A DNA stretch of 64,000 bases. It comes from Marinomonas hwangdonensis. GTDB lineage: Bacteria > Pseudomonadota > Gammaproteobacteria > Pseudomonadales > Marinomonadaceae. The notes beneath the pieces were generated by a model that was not told the origin of the DNA, did not search any database, and saw only the letters and a list, made by a program, of their open reading frames with translations. Positions 9,296-17,929 of this stretch are shown here, one piece after another. Location: NCBI RefSeq assembly GCF_003721245.1, contig NZ_RIZG01000010.1:22503-86502 (forward strand), written 5' to 3'. A program made the translations under genes and the position numbers. Positions within the stretch are counted from its first letter, which is position 1; every line of letters begins with the position of its first letter.

Positions 9296-10269
9296 ATATA
9301 AATCGAGATAGACCAACTATTAAATCAAGTACAATTCTTGTGACAGGTGGAGCTGGCTTTATTGGAAGCCACTTGGTAGACAGGTTGTTATTAGAAGGCG
9401 CCAAAGAAGTTATCATTGTTGATAATCTTTTTGTTGGCTCTGAAGATAATATCTGCGATGCTATAAAAAAAGGTGCAGTTTTTTATAAGGATGATATAGA
9501 AATTACATCTTCATTAGACTATATTTTTGAAAAACATGCGGTAGATATTGTTTTTAATTGTGCAACGAAAGCTTTAAATTATTCTTTTGTTAATCCTAAA
9601 AATGCCTTTGATACAAACGTTAATGGTGTACTAAACATTCTTGAGCACCAAAGAAAAGGTCATTTTAAGACACTCGTACATTTTTCTACATCTGAGGTTT
9701 ACGGTTCAGCTGTTTATGAGCCTATGGATGAGAATCACCCAATAAGCCCGACAACAACCTATGCTGCTGGAAAAGCTGCTGCGGATATAGCTATCAATAG
9801 TTGGGTGAATATGTTCAATGTAGATGCATTTATTGTTAGACCGTTTAATAATTATGGGCCAAGACAAAACTACAGAGGATTTTTAGCTGGTATTATTCCA
9901 ATAACGGCTTGGCGAATTGCAAATAATATCTCTCCTGAAATACATGGTACAGGTCAACAGACACGCGATTTTATCTATGTCGAAGACACCGTTGATGCCG
10001 TAGTAAAGCTGTATTCTATTCTAAGTCCAAGTGAAAGTATTAATATCTCCACTGATGGTCAAATATCAATGAATGAGGTGATTGAAAAAATCATTTCATA
10101 CTATGATTATCAAGGTGAAATTATTAGAAAAGAAGCTCGTAGCGCTGATGTATCAGCTCATAATGCTAGTAACGAGAAAGTGAAAAATCTTATTAAATAT
10201 AATTTAACGCCTTTCGATGACGGTTTGGTAAAAACACTAAATTGGTACCATAAAAAATTTACAGGTTAA
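9292..10269 (+). CDS. NAD-dependent sugar epimerase/dehydratase (extended SDR)
   Basis: This is a 325-residue extended short-chain dehydrogenase. The cofactor motif is [13 protein letters not shown] (about residues 19-31), FSTSEVYG supplies the active-site serine/threonine, and YAAGKAAAD gives the YxxxK catalytic pair. RPFNNYGPRQ and TRDFIYVEDTVDAV are usual family blocks. The TSE triad is nearer to UDP-glucuronate decarboxylase or 4-epimerase enzymes than to the TDE of RmlB. A 4-epimerisation, dehydration or decarboxylation cannot be separated by eye. It starts within the stop of the previous gene (ATGA). Confidence 0.75.
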   Translation: MNINRDRPTIKSSTILVTGGAGFIGSHLVDRLLLEGAKEVIIVDNLFVGSEDNICDAIKKGAVFYKDDIEITSSLDYIFEKHAVDIVFNCATKALNYSFVNPKNAFDTNVNGVLNILEHQRKGHFKTLVHFSTSEVYGSAVYEPMDENHPISPTTTYAAGKAAADIAINSWVNMFNVDAFIVRPFNNYGPRQNYRGFLAGIIPITAWRIANNISPEIHGTGQQTRDFIYVEDTVDAVVKLYSILSPSESINISTDGQISMNEVIEKIISYYDYQGEIIRKEARSADVSAHNASNEKVKNLIKYNLTPFDDGLVKTLNWYHKKFTG

Positions 10270-10274
10270 TAATA

Positions 10275-11384
10275 ATGAAAGAAAGAATTAAATTAATAAA
10301 GCCATATATAACTTTTGAAGAAATATCATCAGAGCTAGAAGAGGTTTTCAACTCTGGTCAGCTAACTAAAGGACCGCATGTTGCGAAATTTATTAAAAGC
10401 TTAACGGATTATACTGGTAGCTCATATGCTATACCTATGACTTCGGCAACAACCGCATTGACAATGTGTCTAAAGGTACTTGGGATAAAAAAAGGAGACA
10501 AGGTTGCTATATCTGATTTTTCTTTTCCTGCTACAGCTAATGTGGTGGAAGATGTAGAAGCAACACCGATTTTTATCGATGTAGATAAAAACACCTATAA
10601 CATGTGTGTTGAAGATTTGCGTAGTAAATTAGATGATAAAGTGAAGGCTGTTATTTTTGTCGATGCACTAGGAAATCCGTCAGGGATAGACGAAATAAAA
10701 TCAGTCTGTGAAGAGTTTGGAATACCACTAATTGAAGATTCCGCATGCGCTATTGGCAGTTCAGTTAATGGTGTTAAAGTTGGCAGCATAGCAGATTTAA
10801 CTTGTTTTAGTTTTCATCCTCGCAAACTACTTACTACCGGCGAAGGTGGTGCTATCCTAACTAATAATCATGAATATGCATCTTGGTTAGAAATGAAAGC
10901 TAATCATGGTGCTTCAGGTTTACGTGGTAAAGTGTTTGATTTTGTAGACTTTGGTTATAACTATAGGATGAGTGAAATTCAAGCTCTCATGGGTTGGAAA
11001 CAAATTGTAAAGCTCGATGATATTACCGGACGTCGTAATCTAATTGCAAAAAAATACGCTCAAGGCTTACAACCATTAGGTATGAAGCGACAAGAAGCTA
11101 CGGAAGGTATATATCACAATATTCAATCACTTGTATTTACTGTTCCTGAAACGATTAAACGTGATGATTTAATAGAATATTTAGCTGAGCACAATATCGA
11201 ATCAACCCTTGGCACTTATTGCATGAGTGGTACAACCTTCTACTCTAAAAAGTATAATACGATACAGCCAATAGCTCAGTGGCTTGAAAATCACACTATA
11301 ACGCTTCCTTGTTATGATGGTGTTGATTTGCAAAGAGTAATTAGTGTTATAACTAGTTTTTTTTATTTAAATAGAAAAAAGTAA
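10275..11384 (+). CDS. DegT/DnrJ/EryC1 sugar aminotransferase, second copy
   Basis: This PLP-dependent sugar aminotransferase has 369 residues. Lys184 in [15 protein letters not shown] is the expected PLP lysine, and EDSACAIGS at about 154-162 the aspartate block. It is distinct from WbpE (different lysine context, HPRK against FPAK). The likely role is amination of the keto sugar made by the two preceding oxidoreductases, with the acetyltransferase at 7807 or 11384 capping the amine. The start follows the SDR by 5 bases. Confidence 0.82.
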   Translation: MKERIKLIKPYITFEEISSELEEVFNSGQLTKGPHVAKFIKSLTDYTGSSYAIPMTSATTALTMCLKVLGIKKGDKVAISDFSFPATANVVEDVEATPIFIDVDKNTYNMCVEDLRSKLDDKVKAVIFVDALGNPSGIDEIKSVCEEFGIPLIEDSACAIGSSVNGVKVGSIADLTCFSFHPRKLLTTGEGGAILTNNHEYASWLEMKANHGASGLRGKVFDFVDFGYNYRMSEIQALMGWKQIVKLDDITGRRNLIAKKYAQGLQPLGMKRQEATEGIYHNIQSLVFTVPETIKRDDLIEYLAEHNIESTLGTYCMSGTTFYSKKYNTIQPIAQWLENHTITLPCYDGVDLQRVISVITSFFYLNRKK

Positions 11385-11872
11385 TGGCATATTTAACAAG
11401 AGTTTTTCGTTATCTGCGCTTTAGAATGAAAAATAAATATAATCGCCATGTTTCATTCGGTGATTTATTTACAGATCGTTGGGAAACTGCATCTTTTTTA
11501 GGGTTTGGCGAAGGAACCTCCTGTTATAACAATGTTTTAGTCTTAGGTAATGTAAAAGTCGGGAAAAATACATGGATAGGGCCAAATGTAGTTTTAGATG
11601 GAAGTGGAGGAGAATTAATTATTGGTGATTTTTGCTCTATTAGTTCTGGTGTTCAAATATATACACATGACTCAGTTTCTTGGTCAACTAGCTTAGGTGT
11701 AGATACAGTAAGAAAAAGTTCGACTTATATTGGAAATGGTGTGTACATTGGACCAAACACTGTCATTCAAAAAGGAGTGAAGATAGGAGACAAAGCAATT
11801 ATAGGTGCTATGTCATTTGTGAATAAGGATGTAGAAACTAATCAAAAAGTATTTGGTATTCCTGCAAAGTAG
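11384..11872 (+). CDS. Hexapeptide-repeat O/N-acetyltransferase (maltose acetyltransferase-like)
   Basis: The 162-residue protein has a basic N-terminal helix, then hexapeptide repeats ([52 protein letters not shown], each a run of the fold) and the usual ending [17 protein letters not shown] contains a histidine typical of the active site of this family. Acceptor sugar is unknown. The start codon shares one base with the stop of the aminotransferase (TAATG), so coupling is certain. It ends right after GIPAK, shorter than many relatives, but no decay is seen. Confidence 0.75.
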   Translation: MAYLTRVFRYLRFRMKNKYNRHVSFGDLFTDRWETASFLGFGEGTSCYNNVLVLGNVKVGKNTWIGPNVVLDGSGGELIIGDFCSISSGVQIYTHDSVSWSTSLGVDTVRKSSTYIGNGVYIGPNTVIQKGVKIGDKAIIGAMSFVNKDVETNQKVFGIPAK

Positions 11873-11884
11873 CTAGGCAATAAT

Positions 11885-12505
11885 ATGATTTCAATAATTG
11901 ATTATGGCGTTGGGAATTTAGGTTCAGTAAAAAATATGCTGAAGTACCTTGGTATAGAAAGTAAAATTATTACCACAACTGAAGAGTTGAGTTCTGCTGA
12001 TAAAATTATACTCCCTGGTGTCGGTAGTTGGGATAATGGCGTAGCTAAGCTAAAAGATAGTGGGTTACTTTCTGTATTGAATCAGAGAGTACTTACTGAC
12101 AAAGTTCCTGTGCTTGGGATTTGTCTTGGCATGCAAATCTTACTTGATTGCAGCGAAGAAGGAGAGTTACCTGGTTTAGGTTGGATTCCAGGGAAAGTAA
12201 AAAAGTTTGACTTTAGCCAAACACTAAAAGAAAACAACTTAAGAATACCGCATATGGGCTGGAATGTTACTCATAATGTGAAAAAAACACAGCTTACTCA
12301 ATTAATCGATGTTGAAACAAGGTATTATTTTGTGCACTCTTATTATGCGGAAGTTATAAATAAAGAACATGAATTAATGACTTGTCATTATGGCTATGAA
12401 TTTACTTGCGCCATACATAAAGAAAATATATGGGGTGTTCAATTTCATCCTGAGAAAAGCCATAAATTTGGTATGGCACTAATAAAGTCATTTTCGGAGC
12501 TATAA
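11885..12505 (+). CDS. hisH: HisH-like glutamine amidotransferase of the sugar amidation system
   Basis: This class I glutaminase has 206 residues. The nucleophile is Cys80 in LGICLGMQ, and His188 and Glu190 in QFHPEKSH complete the triad. It releases ammonia from glutamine for its HisF-type partner. A role in histidine synthesis is unlikely: it sits directly before an unusual HisF and wbpG, the arrangement used for making acetamidino sugars in P. aeruginosa O antigens. Confidence 0.88.
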   Translation: MISIIDYGVGNLGSVKNMLKYLGIESKIITTTEELSSADKIILPGVGSWDNGVAKLKDSGLLSVLNQRVLTDKVPVLGICLGMQILLDCSEEGELPGLGWIPGKVKKFDFSQTLKENNLRIPHMGWNVTHNVKKTQLTQLIDVETRYYFVHSYYAEVINKEHELMTCHYGYEFTCAIHKENIWGVQFHPEKSHKFGMALIKSFSEL

Positions 12506-12509
12506 TAAA

Positions 12510-13274
12510 GTGCTTAGAACACGTGTTATGCCCTGTTTGTTATTAAAAGGTAGAGGTTTAGTAAAAACAGTAAAGTTTAAAAACGAGCGCTATGTAGGTG
12601 ATCCAATTAATGCTGTTAGGATCTTTAATCAAAAAGAGGTGGATGAGTTAGTTTTGTTCGATATTAACTGCACTACTGAAGGCTGCGCTATTAATTACTC
12701 ATTACTTGAGCAAATTACATCGGAATGTTTTATGCCTGTTTGCTATGGTGGTGGTGTTAAAATGTTAGAAGATTTTCGCAGACTTTTTTCTATGGGTATT
12801 GAAAAAGTATCGATAAGTTCTTTACTTTTTGAAAATGCAGATGTAGTAAAGCAGGCGGTCGCAATATATGGTTCGCAAAGTATAGTCGCTACATTAGATA
12901 TTACCCAATCTAGATTTAGGAAGAAATATCAAGTATGTACCCACTCAAGTAAAAAAATAAAAAATTATACCCCAGTCGAAGCTGCTAAATATGCGTACAG
13001 TTTAGGTGTTGGTGAAATTATTGTTAATACCGTACATCGCGATGGTACTTGGCTTGGTTTTGATGAAAACCTGATTAAACAAATTTGCGAAAGTGTGAAT
13101 ATTCCTGTGGTAGCTACAGGTGGAGCCGGTACCTTAAATGATATTAGAGATGTCGTTGTAAATGCCCATGCTTCTGCTGTTGCACTTGGAAGTATGGCAG
13201 TATTTCAGGCAAAAGATATGGGTGTTTTAATTAAATTCCCTAAACAAGCAGAACTAACTAAAATTTTATCTTAG
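12510..13274 (+). CDS. hisF: HisF-like synthase subunit, Asp11 replaced by Leu
   Basis: This is a 254-residue (beta/alpha)8 barrel related to imidazole glycerol phosphate synthase. In true HisF the first strand reads PCLDVKDG with catalytic Asp11; here it reads PCLLLKGRG, so residue 11 is Leu. Asp130 (ATLDI) and the phosphate-binding GG motifs are kept. This pattern is expected in the HisF paralogues of polysaccharide loci, which are thought to pass ammonia to WbpG rather than cyclise a histidine precursor. The start is GTG at 12510, with GGAG 10 bases upstream; the gap to hisH is 4 bases. Confidence 0.87.
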   Translation: MLRTRVMPCLLLKGRGLVKTVKFKNERYVGDPINAVRIFNQKEVDELVLFDINCTTEGCAINYSLLEQITSECFMPVCYGGGVKMLEDFRRLFSMGIEKVSISSLLFENADVVKQAVAIYGSQSIVATLDITQSRFRKKYQVCTHSSKKIKNYTPVEAAKYAYSLGVGEIIVNTVHRDGTWLGFDENLIKQICESVNIPVVATGGAGTLNDIRDVVVNAHASAVALGSMAVFQAKDMGVLIKFPKQAELTKILS

Positions 13275-13283
13275 GCATTAAAT

Positions 13284-14441
13284 ATGACTTATCAAATCTG
13301 TACTCGCTGTATTTATGATACCGAAGTTCCCAATATTTTTTTCAATAATCAAGGTATATGTAATTATTGTGTGCAAATCGATGAGCTTTCAGAGCAGTTT
13401 CCAAATGACGAGAGAGGTAAGGTTGAGTTACAGCGCTTAGTCGATGAAATGAAAAGAGCAGGTAAAGGAAAAAAGTATGATGCATTAATTGGGGTAAGTG
13501 GTGGTTGCGATTCATCTTATCTACTCGACTTAATGACCAAAAAATATGGTTTAAGATTGTTAGCTGTACATTTTGACAATACTTGGAATTCTACCGTTGC
13601 GACTGAAAATATTCACTGTATGACTGAAAAGCTAGGAGTGGATCTTTTTACTCATGTTGTAGATGCTTATGAGTTTGATGATTTGATTTTATCGCATTTA
13701 AAAGCGGGTGTTAAAGAAATTGAAAATCCAACAGACATTGGTTTAGCTACGACGATGAATCTTGCTGCAGAAAAATATGGTATCAAATATAAAATTGATG
13801 GTCACTCTTTTAGAACAGAAGGGTCTGCCCCTATGGGCTGGATTTACATGGATGCTAAGTATATACAGAGTGTGCATAAAGAATTTGGTAGTGTACCGAT
13901 GAGAACATTTCCCAATTTATGGCTTTCAAAACAATTGAAATGGATGTTGTTTAATCAAATAAAATCTGTAAGGCCATTGTATTATTTACAATATGATAAA
14001 GAAGCTGCTAAAGAGATGTTAGCTAGAGAATATGGATGGACGTGGTACGGTGGCCATCATTTAGAAAATAGAACTGCTTCGTTTTTTCATAGCTACTTCT
14101 TTCCTAAACGTTGGAATATTGATTTTCGTATTGCTGGATATTCTGCTTACTGTCGTGATGGGCGAATGACTAGAGAAGAAGCCTTAAGCTTAATGAAGAA
14201 AGAGCCACATATTGAAGATGGTTTAGTAGAATATTATAAAAAGCGATTAAATCTTTCAGATGAAGAGTTTGAGCATTTAATGAATTTACCTAAAAAATAT
14301 TATACAGACTTCAAAACGTATAAAAAAACTTTTGAGAGGATGAGGCCGTTTTTCTACTTAATGGCTATGTGGAAGCTAATACCTTGGAGTTTTTATATTA
14401 AATATACACTACCTCACAAGGTTGCTAAGGATTTTAAGTGA
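13284..14441 (+). CDS. wbpG: N-acetyl sugar amidotransferase WbpG
   Basis: The protein has 385 residues. Two CxxC pairs near the N-terminus (Cys6/Cys9, Cys26/Cys29) suggest a metal site, and the PP-loop ATP pyrophosphatase motif SGGCDSS is at about 72-78. WbpG adenylates the N-acetyl carbonyl and, with ammonia from HisH/HisF, turns an acetamido into an acetamidino group. The substrate would be a diacetamido-uronic acid made by the wbpA-B-D-E set. Its stop overlaps the GTG start of the next gene (GTGA). Confidence 0.9.
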   Translation: MTYQICTRCIYDTEVPNIFFNNQGICNYCVQIDELSEQFPNDERGKVELQRLVDEMKRAGKGKKYDALIGVSGGCDSSYLLDLMTKKYGLRLLAVHFDNTWNSTVATENIHCMTEKLGVDLFTHVVDAYEFDDLILSHLKAGVKEIENPTDIGLATTMNLAAEKYGIKYKIDGHSFRTEGSAPMGWIYMDAKYIQSVHKEFGSVPMRTFPNLWLSKQLKWMLFNQIKSVRPLYYLQYDKEAAKEMLAREYGWTWYGGHHLENRTASFFHSYFFPKRWNIDFRIAGYSAYCRDGRMTREEALSLMKKEPHIEDGLVEYYKKRLNLSDEEFEHLMNLPKKYYTDFKTYKKTFERMRPFFYLMAMWKLIPWSFYIKYTLPHKVAKDFK

Positions 14442-15601
14442 TTCGTTCTGTTTTTCTTAATGGAATTTTTTTTGTTCAAAAGCTTTTATTTAATATTTCT
14501 CTGTGTTTTTTTCGTGTTTTTTCTTGGAAAGAAAAAAATGGAATTATAGTTGGCGTTGAAGAAATAGCATCTATACTTTATTCATTAGGTAGTGCGCTAG
14601 AAGGTTCTAAGACCGTCAATCTCTGCAAAAACCTTTATTACAATGAAAATTATGATTACTATGTTGGTAAATACAGGTATTCAAAAGTGTTCAGATATTT
14701 AATATCCCCAATTTTGTTTGGGTATTTAATTAATAAATTTAAGGTGTTTATCTATATTAGTGGGAATGGATTTTTAATTCCTCATATAGATGGAAGAGAA
14801 TATGAGTTTAAGAAATTAAAGCAGAATGATTGTAAGATTATATGCTATTTTACTGGTTCAGATATACGCTCATTTAAATTGTTGAACGAATTTGGAAAAA
14901 AACATGGCATGGATGTTATAACGACTTTTCAGCCGATATCACATAGAGGTATTGATTCCAAAGAGAAAGAAAATGTTCGTTTTATGTTGGGTCAAGCTGC
15001 AGATAATTATGCTTCAGCAATATTTAACCCTTCTACAGATCAAATGGCATACATATCACGGTCATGCTACCCATTTTTGTACTTTGCAGATGAAAAAAAA
15101 ATAAAATATTTTCCAAATAAATTTAAACAAGAACGTAAGGTCGTACTTCATGCACCGTCATCCCCAATTATAAAAGGTACTCCACTAGTTAGGTCTGCGG
15201 TTAAGCAATTGAAAGAAGAGGGCTATAATTTCGACTACATTGAATTAATTGGTGTTTCTAACGAAGTTGTAATGGAGCAGCTTGCTAAAGCACATATAGT
15301 ACTCAATGAGTTTTATGCATTAGTACCTGGTGTTTTCGGTGTTGAAGCGATGATGAACAATGCTGCTTTACTAACTTCAGCAAATATGGAATTGGAAACT
15401 AGTTTGTTTGTCGGTGCCAATGATGCGTGGGTCGTGACCCCGTATTGGTTAGTATATAAAAATTTAAAGGCTGCTTTAGATGCACCTATGGAGATATTGA
15501 AAGATCAAGCAGATGCAGGAACGAGATGGGTAGAGCAATATTGTACATATAGCTTTAGTGCCAAATATTTAAATAAAGTGTTGGAAGAAATTGATGATTA
15601 A
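14438..15601 (+). CDS. Probable GT-B fold glycosyltransferase
   Basis: The 387-residue protein has a short hydrophobic N-terminus. Its C-terminal half looks like a GT4-type nucleotide-sugar domain: VVLHAPSSPIIKGTPLVRSAV followed by the acidic stretch HIVLNEFYALVPGVFGVEAMMNNAALL, which fits the EX7E region of retaining enzymes. The family could not be named more precisely. The start is GTG overlapping the wbpG stop. Position between wbpG and wzx supports a role in assembling the repeat unit. Confidence 0.6.
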   Translation: MIRSVFLNGIFFVQKLLFNISLCFFRVFSWKEKNGIIVGVEEIASILYSLGSALEGSKTVNLCKNLYYNENYDYYVGKYRYSKVFRYLISPILFGYLINKFKVFIYISGNGFLIPHIDGREYEFKKLKQNDCKIICYFTGSDIRSFKLLNEFGKKHGMDVITTFQPISHRGIDSKEKENVRFMLGQAADNYASAIFNPSTDQMAYISRSCYPFLYFADEKKIKYFPNKFKQERKVVLHAPSSPIIKGTPLVRSAVKQLKEEGYNFDYIELIGVSNEVVMEQLAKAHIVLNEFYALVPGVFGVEAMMNNAALLTSANMELETSLFVGANDAWVVTPYWLVYKNLKAALDAPMEILKDQADAGTRWVEQYCTYSFSAKYLNKVLEEIDD

Positions 15602-16847
15602 GCAGTTTTTTAAAGACTCTTTTTTTTATACTTTGTCAAATTTATTTACTAAAGGCATTGCATTTATAATGTTGCCTATTTATTTAAGTTATTTGGATAA
15701 AGGTGAATATGGTATTTTTGACTATATATCTAGTGTTGGATCTATTTTTAGTGTGGTTGTGACGTTAGAAATAGCTCAATCGGTTATCCGTTTCGCTGCA
15801 GAAGAAGTTAATCTTGTTGAGAAGAGTAAGATTATATCTAATGGTTTTTTCTTTACATTATGTACGTATATCGTTTTTTGTACTGTTTTGCATTTAAATT
15901 TGGAGGAAGCTTCTGTAGTATTAACTGACAGTCCAAATAACAAAAATATTGCCTCATTAGCTGCAATTTCTTATATGACAAGTGGATTATTGTATTTAAG
16001 TGTTGTTATTTATAGGGCTAATCTTAATGTAGGGGCAGCTGTAATTTCTGCTGCGGCTTCCGCCGCTATTTCTGCAATAGTAAGCTTTGTTCTATTAAGT
16101 TATTATGGAATGGGAATAAATGGTATTTTGATAGGTTTGATTACAGGTCAGTCAATAGTGTCTGTAGTAAATTATTTTAATCTACGTATTTTCTTAATCT
16201 GTAAGCCTGAAATGAATGTCTTAAAGAGTATGATTGTTTTTTCTGCTCCTCTTGTTTTTTCAAGTCTTGGTGTTATGTTAGCTATGTTCTCTGATAGGTT
16301 TATGATCAAAGAGATGCTTGGGTTTGATGCCCTTGGCGAATATGGAGTTGCAGCAAAATTTGCTGCAGTAGTAACATTATTAACAGTTGGTTTTCAAAGT
16401 GCTCTTGCTCCTTTAGTATATAATCGGTTTAATGATCCTGATACGCCTAAAAACTTAAATAAATTGTTTTTTTACTTCTTTTTAATAGGTTTTGTTTTTA
16501 TAATTTTTTCATTTATTTTATCTGAAACCATTATTACATTAATAGCTGGTGATGGTTATAACAAAGCGATATCTATACTTCCATTATTAGTAACCTCTGT
16601 TTTACTTTCAAATGGCTACTTGTTCTTTCCAGGCTTGTCAATTGCAAAGAAAACACATATCTTGGCTTTTTTGAATATTTTTACCGGAGTACTTAATCTA
16701 GTTTTAAATTTATTTTTGATCCCCATTTTTGATGTTTACGGTGCAGCATTAGCAACCATGTTAAGTGCATTAATCGGTTTTATTTTGAATGTTTTTTATT
16801 CAGAAAGATATTATCCTATTCTTATTGCTAAAAGTGTTTTAAAATGA
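15594..16847 (+). CDS. wzx: Wzx O-antigen flippase
   Basis: This 417-residue protein has about twelve hydrophobic segments and belongs to the MATE/MviN-like polysaccharide export superfamily. The first helix region FFKDSFFYTLSNLFTKGIAF and the later KEMLGFDALGEYGVAAKFAA are characteristic. It moves undecaprenyl-PP-linked repeat units across the inner membrane. The ATG at 15594 is preferred over TTG at 15591; GGAAG lies 6 bases upstream of the ATG. It overlaps the glycosyltransferase before it by 8 bases and wbpI after it by 4. Confidence 0.85.
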   Translation: MIKQFFKDSFFYTLSNLFTKGIAFIMLPIYLSYLDKGEYGIFDYISSVGSIFSVVVTLEIAQSVIRFAAEEVNLVEKSKIISNGFFFTLCTYIVFCTVLHLNLEEASVVLTDSPNNKNIASLAAISYMTSGLLYLSVVIYRANLNVGAAVISAAASAAISAIVSFVLLSYYGMGINGILIGLITGQSIVSVVNYFNLRIFLICKPEMNVLKSMIVFSAPLVFSSLGVMLAMFSDRFMIKEMLGFDALGEYGVAAKFAAVVTLLTVGFQSALAPLVYNRFNDPDTPKNLNKLFFYFFLIGFVFIIFSFILSETIITLIAGDGYNKAISILPLLVTSVLLSNGYLFFPGLSIAKKTHILAFLNIFTGVLNLVLNLFLIPIFDVYGAALATMLSALIGFILNVFYSERYYPILIAKSVLK

Positions 16848-17929
16848 ATATTGTTACTATCTTAGGTGCTAGACCACAATTTATTAAGGCAGGACCTGTT
16901 AGTCGCGAGATTATTACATTACAGCAAACGAATGTTAATATAGAAGAAGTAACAGTTCATACTGGACAGCATTACGACGCCAATATGAGTGATATTTTTT
17001 TCGAAGAAATGAAAATCCCTACACCAAATTATTTTTTAGGTATTGGTGGCAAAAGTCATGGTGCTATGACAGGCCAGATGATTGAAAAAATTGAGGATGT
17101 TTTGCTCAAAGATAAACCGGATTGGGTAATGGTCTATGGTGATACTAATTCAACCTTGGCTGGTGCTCTAGCTGCTTCAAAATTACAGATTAAAATTGCC
17201 CATGATGAAGCAGGGTTACGTTCGTTTAACATGAGAATGCCAGAAGATATTAATAAAATCCTTACAGATAGAGTATGTAACGTATTGTTGTGTCCAACTC
17301 AAGCTGCAATGAACAACCTATATAATGAAGCAATAGAGAACTGGAATACCAAAGCAAGTGCATTACTAGTTGGTGATGTTATGCAAGACGATGCACTATT
17401 TTACAAAGAGTTAGCGCAAAAGCCAACGCATATACATATTGATACAGAGTTTGTACTATGTACCATTCATCGTGCTGAAAACACAGATAACGCAAAACGG
17501 TTGGCTGATATTGTGGCAGCCCTCAATGAAATTTCTAAAGAAAAGCAAGTGGTTTTACCGCTGCATCCGCGCACAAAGAAAATTCTACAAACTGGAAGTT
17601 TTATTATTGAGAATCTTACTATTACCGATCCCGTTGCTTATTTGAATATGATTTGGTTACTTGATAACTGCAGTCTTGTAATGACGGATATTGGTGGTTT
17701 GCATAAAGAAGCGTATAATTTTTCGGTACCCTGTATAACTATGCGTGATGAAACAGAGTGGGTCAAACTTGTTGAAGCAGGCGTTAATGTTTTAGTTGGG
17801 GTGGATAAAATAAAAATTATAAATGCCTATCAATCTATAAGAAATAATTTCTCCGATGAAATCGGTAAACCTGATTTATATGGGAAAGTGTTGGCTTCAC
17901 AAAAAGCTGTAGAGTATATTTACTTATGA
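16844..17929 (+). CDS. wbpI: UDP-GlcNAc3NAcA 2-epimerase WbpI
   Basis: This non-hydrolysing 2-epimerase of the WecB/WbpI family has 361 residues. Its motifs are LGARPQFIKAGPVSR (7-21), VYGDTNSTLAGALAA (98-112) and CTIHRAEN (about 205). In the known pathway it converts UDP-GlcNAc3NAcA to UDP-ManNAc3NAcA. One oddity: the near-invariant H-V/I-EAGLRS block reads HDEAGLRS, with Asp121 where a hydrophobic residue is expected. The remainder of the block is intact, so activity is likely but not certain. The gene overlaps its neighbours on both sides by ATGA. Confidence 0.87.
   Translation: MNIVTILGARPQFIKAGPVSREIITLQQTNVNIEEVTVHTGQHYDANMSDIFFEEMKIPTPNYFLGIGGKSHGAMTGQMIEKIEDVLLKDKPDWVMVYGDTNSTLAGALAASKLQIKIAHDEAGLRSFNMRMPEDINKILTDRVCNVLLCPTQAAMNNLYNEAIENWNTKASALLVGDVMQDDALFYKELAQKPTHIHIDTEFVLCTIHRAENTDNAKRLADIVAALNEISKEKQVVLPLHPRTKKILQTGSFIIENLTITDPVAYLNMIWLLDNCSLVMTDIGGLHKEAYNFSVPCITMRDETEWVKLVEAGVNVLVGVDKIKIINAYQSIRNNFSDEIGKPDLYGKVLASQKAVEYIYL

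Noticed and set aside
11885..13274. hisH and hisF as histidine biosynthesis genes
   Set aside because: No other his genes adjoin, HisF lacks Asp11, and wbpG follows directly; the polysaccharide amidation role fits better.
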